From the NCBI RefSeq assembly GCF_040730185.1, contig NZ_CP160402.1:3658001-3722000 (forward strand): a DNA stretch of 64,000 nt, written 5' to 3'. Shown here in pieces: positions 60,722 to 64,000 of this stretch. Numbering within the stretch: the stretch's first letter is position 1; the number at the start of each line of letters is the position of its first letter. The DNA is from Streptomyces sp. Je 1-332. GTDB lineage: Bacteria > Actinomycetota > Actinomycetes > Streptomycetales > Streptomycetaceae. The notes below the pieces were generated by a model, which saw nothing but the letters and a program-made list of their open reading frames with translations, made no database searches and was not told the origin of the DNA. The translations under genes and the position numbers were made by a program.

Positions 60722-61866
60722 TGGCCGCTAGCAAAGTTCTCGCCGGTGCTCAGGTGGTCCTGCCCACCGGGACGCTCACCGACGGCCGCGTGATCGTCGA
60801 CGGCACGCGCATCGCCGGAAGCGCTCCCGCGGATGCCGAGGTCATCGATCTCGCTCCCGGCCACTGGGTGGTCCCCGGCTTCGTCGACATCCACAACCAC
60901 GGCGGCGGCGGAGCCTCCTTCACCTCCGGCACGGTCGAGGACGTGCTCAAGGGCGTCCACACGCACCGTCTGCACGGCACGACCACCGTCGTCGCCTCCA
61001 CCGTCACCGGCGAGATGGACTTCCTCGCCCAGCGGGCCGGCCTGCTCAGCGAACTGGCCGAGCAGGGCGACATCGCGGGCATCCACTTCGAGGGCCCCTT
61101 CATCTCGCCGTGCCGCAAGGGCGCGCACAGCGAGGTGCTCCTGCGCGACCCGGACCCCGCCGAGGTCCGCAAACTGATGGACGCGGCCCGCGGCCGGGCG
61201 AAGATGTTCACGCTCGCCACGGAGCTGCCGGGCGGCATCGACTCCGTACGGCTCCTCGCCGAGCACGGCGTCATCGCGGCCATCGGGCACACGGACGCGA
61301 CGTACGAGCAGACGGTGGAGGCCATCGACGCGGGCGCCACCGTCGCCACGCACCTCTACAACGCGATGCCGGGCCTCGGGCACCGCGAGCCGGGCCCGAT
61401 CGCCGCGCTCCTGGAGGACGAGCGGATCACGGTCGAGCTGATCAACGACGGCACGCATCTGCACCCCGCCGCGTTCGAGCTGGCCTTCCACCACGCGGGC
61501 GCCGACCGCACCGCGCTCATCACGGACGCGATGGACGCGGCGGGCTTCGGCGACGGGCGGTACATGCTCGGCCCGCTGGAGGTCGAGGTGAAGGACAGCG
61601 TCGCGCGCCTCGTCGAGGGCGGTTCGATCGCGGGATCCACCCTCACCCTGGACCGCGCGTTCAAGCGCTCGGTGACCGTCGACGGTCTCGCCGTCGACGA
61701 CGTCGTGCGGGCCATCTCCGCCAACCCGGCCAAGCTGCTGGGGATGTACGACAAGGTCGGCTCGCTGGAGCCCGGCAAGGACGCCGACCTGGTCGTCCTG
61801 GACGCGGAGTTCGAGCTCAAGGGCGTCATGCGCAAGGGCGAGTGGGTCGTCGCGCCCACGCGTTGA
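60721..61866 (+). CDS. nagA: N-acetylglucosamine-6-phosphate deacetylase NagA
   Basis: A 381-residue amidohydrolase that removes acetate from GlcNAc-6-phosphate (and often GalNAc-6-phosphate). Metal-site motifs: FVDIHNHGGGGASFTSG, GIHFEGPFISPCRKGAHSE (Glu), AIGHTDATYEQTVEAIDAG (His) and NDGTHLHPAAFELAF (His), with TDAMDAAGFGDGRYMLG supplying the catalytic Asp. It follows nagK with a 1-nt overlap. The product, glucosamine-6-phosphate, would go to NagB or to the SIS protein encoded upstream. Confidence 0.95.
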   Translation: MAASKVLAGAQVVLPTGTLTDGRVIVDGTRIAGSAPADAEVIDLAPGHWVVPGFVDIHNHGGGGASFTSGTVEDVLKGVHTHRLHGTTTVVASTVTGEMDFLAQRAGLLSELAEQGDIAGIHFEGPFISPCRKGAHSEVLLRDPDPAEVRKLMDAARGRAKMFTLATELPGGIDSVRLLAEHGVIAAIGHTDATYEQTVEAIDAGATVATHLYNAMPGLGHREPGPIAALLEDERITVELINDGTHLHPAAFELAFHHAGADRTALITDAMDAAGFGDGRYMLGPLEVEVKDSVARLVEGGSIAGSTLTLDRAFKRSVTVDGLAVDDVVRAISANPAKLLGMYDKVGSLEPGKDADLVVLDAEFELKGVMRKGEWVVAPTR

Positions 61867-61990
61867 GAGGCGTCGGGGACAAGGCGGTTGGTCCGGACCC
61901 CTGGGCCTACCGCCTTCTTTTTGGCATGATCAGCCGCGCAAGAGGACAGCAGCAAGCGCGTTCTCCAGTGATCCCGGGGGTGGGCGACAA

Positions 61991-62923
61991 GTGATTCTGA
62001 CGGTCACGCTGAACGCCGCCCTGGACATCACCTACCGCGTCCCCGCCCTCACCCCGCACGCCTCGCACCGCGTCACCGAGGTCATCGAGCGGCCCGGCGG
62101 CAAGGGCCTGAACGTCGCCCGCGTCCTCGCCGCCCTCGGCCACGACGTGACGGTGACGGGCTTCGCGGGCGGCGACACGGGCCGCGTCCTGCACGAGCGC
62201 CTCACACGCGAGCCCCGCGTCACGGACGCGCTCGTGCCCGTCGACGGCGCCACCCGCCGCACGCTCGCGATCGTCGACGCGGCGACCGGCGACACGACGC
62301 AGCTGAACGAACCGGGCCCCGCGGTCTCGCCCGCCGAATGGGCCGCGTTCCAGGAGTCGTACGAGGAGCTGCTGCGCCGGGGCACGGCGGCCGTCGCGCT
62401 CTGCGGGAGCCTGCCGCCGGGCGTCCCGGTCGGCGCGTACGGCACGCTCGTACGGGCCGCACGCGCCGCCAAGGTCCCCGTGCTCCTGGACACCAGCGGC
62501 GAGGCGCTGCGCCGTGGCGTCGCCGCCCGCCCCGACATCGTCAAGCCGAACGCCGACGAACTGGCCGAGCTGACCGGCTCCCACGAGCCCGCCCAGGCCA
62601 CCCGCGACGCCCGCCGCAGAGGCGCGTACGCCGTGGTGGCGTCCCTGGGCGCCGATGGCCTGCGCGCCGTCACGCCGGAGGGCACCTGGCAGGCGGCCCC
62701 GCCCACCCGCGTGCGCGGCAACCCGACGGGCGCCGGTGACTCGGCGGTGGCGGGCCTGCTCTCCGCCCTGGTGGAGGAACTCCCGTGGCCGCGGCGCCTG
62801 GCGCGGGCCGTGGCCCTGTCCGCGGCGACGGTCGAGTCCCCCGTGGCGGGCGAGTTCGTGCCCTCGACGTACGAAGACCTGCTCGCGCGGGTCGCGGTGA
62901 CCGGGGAGGCCACCGCGGCGTGA
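61991..62923 (+). CDS. PfkB-type kinase, 1-phosphofructokinase/tagatose-6-phosphate kinase-like
   Basis: A 310-residue ribokinase-fold sugar-phosphate kinase. TLNAALDITYRVPALTPH, RPGGKGLNVARVLAALGH and the PfkB signature with GNPTGAGDSAVAGLLSALVE (catalytic Asp in GAGDS) are clear. PNADELAELTGS marks the LacC/FruK group, which phosphorylate fructose-1-P, fructose-6-P or tagatose-6-P. With NagA and a class II aldolase beside it, tagatose-6-phosphate or fructose-6-phosphate is likely. The GTG start at 61991 follows a 124-bp gap. Substrate choice is inference. Confidence 0.85.
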   Translation: MILTVTLNAALDITYRVPALTPHASHRVTEVIERPGGKGLNVARVLAALGHDVTVTGFAGGDTGRVLHERLTREPRVTDALVPVDGATRRTLAIVDAATGDTTQLNEPGPAVSPAEWAAFQESYEELLRRGTAAVALCGSLPPGVPVGAYGTLVRAARAAKVPVLLDTSGEALRRGVAARPDIVKPNADELAELTGSHEPAQATRDARRRGAYAVVASLGADGLRAVTPEGTWQAAPPTRVRGNPTGAGDSAVAGLLSALVEELPWPRRLARAVALSAATVESPVAGEFVPSTYEDLLARVAVTGEATAA

Positions 62924-63002
62924 GACCACGCGTCACCGCGTGGGCGACACACCAGGCGACGCACAACGGGCCGTGCCGGCCCAGGAATTGGGGACATTCA
63001 TC

Positions 63003-63851
63003 GTGCCACTCGTATCCACCGGCGACCTGGTATCCGACGCGCGCGCGGCGGGGCGCGGGGTCGCCGCGTTCAACGTGATCACGCTGGAGCACGCGGAGGC
63101 GATCGCCGCCGGGGCCGAGCAGGCCGGCTCCCCCGCGATCCTGCAGATCTCCGAGAACGCCGTGAAGTTCCACGGCGGCCGCGTGTCCGCGATCGCCGCG
63201 GCAGCGGCGGCGGTGGCGAAGGGGTCATCGGCCCCGCTCTCCCTGCACCTGGACCACGTCATGGACCCGGAACTCCTGCGGGCCGCGCACCCCGAGGGCT
63301 TCAGCTCGGTGATGTTCGACGCGTCGAAGCTGCCGTACGAGGAGAACGTCAAGGCGACGGCGGAGGCCGTGCGTTGGGGCCACGAGCGGGGCATCTGGGT
63401 CGAGGCGGAGCTGGGCAAGGTGGGCGGCAAGGAGGGCGAGGCCCCCCTGGACGCGCACGCGCCCGGGGTGCGGACGGACCCCACGGAGGCGGCGGCCTAC
63501 GTGGCGGACACCGGCGTCGACGCCCTGGCGGTGGCGGTCGGCTCGTCCCACGCGATGACGTCCCGTACGGCGACTCTGGACCACGAGTTGATCGCCGCGC
63601 TCACGGCGGCGGTCCCCGTACCGCTGGTGCTGCACGGCTCAAGTGGCGTACCGGACAACGAGATCCGGCAGGCCGTCGCCTCCGGCATGGTGAAGATAAA
63701 TGTCGGCACGGCCCTCAACACGGCGTTCACGGGTGAGGTGCGCGCATACCTCGGCGCCCATGAGCAGGGCGTCGACCCCCGGAAATACCTCGCCCCGGCT
63801 CGCGAGGCGATGGCCGGGACGGTGGCGGGGTTCCTGGGGCTGCTGACGTAG
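63003..63851 (+). CDS. Class II fructose/tagatose-bisphosphate aldolase
   Basis: A 282-residue zinc-dependent aldolase. AFNVITLEHAEAIAAGAEQA, SLHLDHVMDPELLRAA (metal His and Asp), GFSSVMFDASKLPYEENVKA, WVEAELGKVGGKEG (catalytic Glu) and VLHGSSGVPDNEIRQAVASG with KINVGTALNTAF define the family. The length and AELGKVGGKE form suit KbaY/GatY-like tagatose-1,6-bisphosphate aldolases as well as fructose-1,6-bisphosphate enzymes. The GTG at 63003 has GGGGA 8 nt upstream; a longer frame from 62940 adds 21 residues without conservation. It follows the kinase by 79 nt. Confidence 0.87.
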   Translation: MPLVSTGDLVSDARAAGRGVAAFNVITLEHAEAIAAGAEQAGSPAILQISENAVKFHGGRVSAIAAAAAAVAKGSSAPLSLHLDHVMDPELLRAAHPEGFSSVMFDASKLPYEENVKATAEAVRWGHERGIWVEAELGKVGGKEGEAPLDAHAPGVRTDPTEAAAYVADTGVDALAVAVGSSHAMTSRTATLDHELIAALTAAVPVPLVLHGSSGVPDNEIRQAVASGMVKINVGTALNTAFTGEVRAYLGAHEQGVDPRKYLAPAREAMAGTVAGFLGLLT

Positions 63852-63884
63852 TACCGGGAGCAGCCCCAGGCAGGCGGTGACGGC

Positions 63885-64000
63885 TCAGCCCTTGTCGCCC
63901 TCCACGAGCCACATCTGGTCGATGTTCGCCCCGACCGTGCCGCACAGGTCGCTCTGGGCGCAGGTGAGCGTGACCGAGTTGGTGCCCTTGGTGAGCTGGA
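63885..64000 (-). CDS. C-terminal end of a secreted protein, probable carbohydrate-binding module (partial)
   Basis: Only the last 38 codons are in the window: LTKGTNSVTLTCAQSDLCGT, then VGANIDQMWLVEGDKG-stop. The LxxGxNxVTL...NIDQMWL pattern is that of the last strands of CBM6/CBM35-like modules found at the ends of Streptomyces glycosidases. The enzyme part lies beyond the right edge. It converges on the aldolase gene with a 33-bp gap. Confidence 0.6.
   Translation of the reverse strand, partial: QLTKGTNSVTLTCAQSDLCGTVGANIDQMWLVEGDKG

Overview
The window is Streptomyces-type actinobacterial chromosome: very high GC, third-position-GC codons, actinobacterial marker families (futalosine menaquinone genes, DUF3027, DUF3263, mycothiol-type DinB-fold enzymes, DUF397 with DUF5753/Xre regulators, GpgS, a SrtE-type LAETG sorting signal) and many SD-less starts with a TANNNT box 6-7 nt upstream. 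It reads as core or near-core chromosome with a small accessory patch at about 40-46 kb. No tRNA, rRNA, phage, CRISPR array or complete insertion sequence was seen.

Layout. 1-8.2 kb: an Hsp90-like ATPase cut by the left edge, DUF3027, an MFS transporter, a DUF2771 lipoprotein, mqnB-mqnD, a cold-shock protein, a small membrane protein and a HAD hydrolase. 8.3-12.3 kb: a translationally coupled iron-siderophore ABC operon (two permeases, ATPase, binding lipoprotein). 12.5-16 kb: a DrrAB-type ABC exporter and a DUF4097 protein divergent from a regulator that joins an IS30-transposase-type helix-turn-helix to a MarR/GbsR domain, with symmetric operators in the shared promoter region. 17.1-24 kb: two long inverted-repeat arms enclosing a helicase-associated/WYL-like protein, an XPB helicase and a GT87 mannosyltransferase. 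24-31 kb: a HelD/HelR RNA-polymerase motor, DUF2165, CutC, and a divergent copper pair (CopA ATPase and a secreted protein) under two CsoR-like boxes. 31-36 kb: tandem repeats, DinB-fold enzymes, an HD protein, a Cmx-like MFS pump and DUF4031. 36-40 kb: a MurNAc operon (RpiR regulator, MurQ etherase, PTS EIIBC). 40-46 kb: an antitoxin with a broken toxin, VapBC, an Xre/DUF397 pair carrying a TTA codon, and a Uma2 protein. 46-53 kb: lipase-like hydrolase, groEL2 with two CIRCE elements, cold-shock protein, MoaD/ThiS protein, and threonine synthase behind a SAM-I riboswitch. 52.5-57 kb: GpgS, a sortase substrate and the trehalose genes otsA/otsB. 57-63.9 kb: an amino-sugar block (sugar-binding lipoprotein, SIS isomerase, NagK, NagA, PfkB kinase, class II aldolase).

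Functional theme. Amino-sugar and cell-wall-sugar salvage recurs. DasR-like (dre) sites are visible upstream of cutC, over the -35 of the murR-murQ-PTS operon, between the sugar-binding protein and the SIS gene, and upstream of nagK. The SIS-NagA-PfkB-aldolase set could form an N-acetylgalactosamine/tagatose route. The second theme is undescribed repeat DNA: a family of short variable hairpins with a constant C-rich foot, a 167-bp unit present twice in each inverted arm, and a 57-bp tandem repeat.
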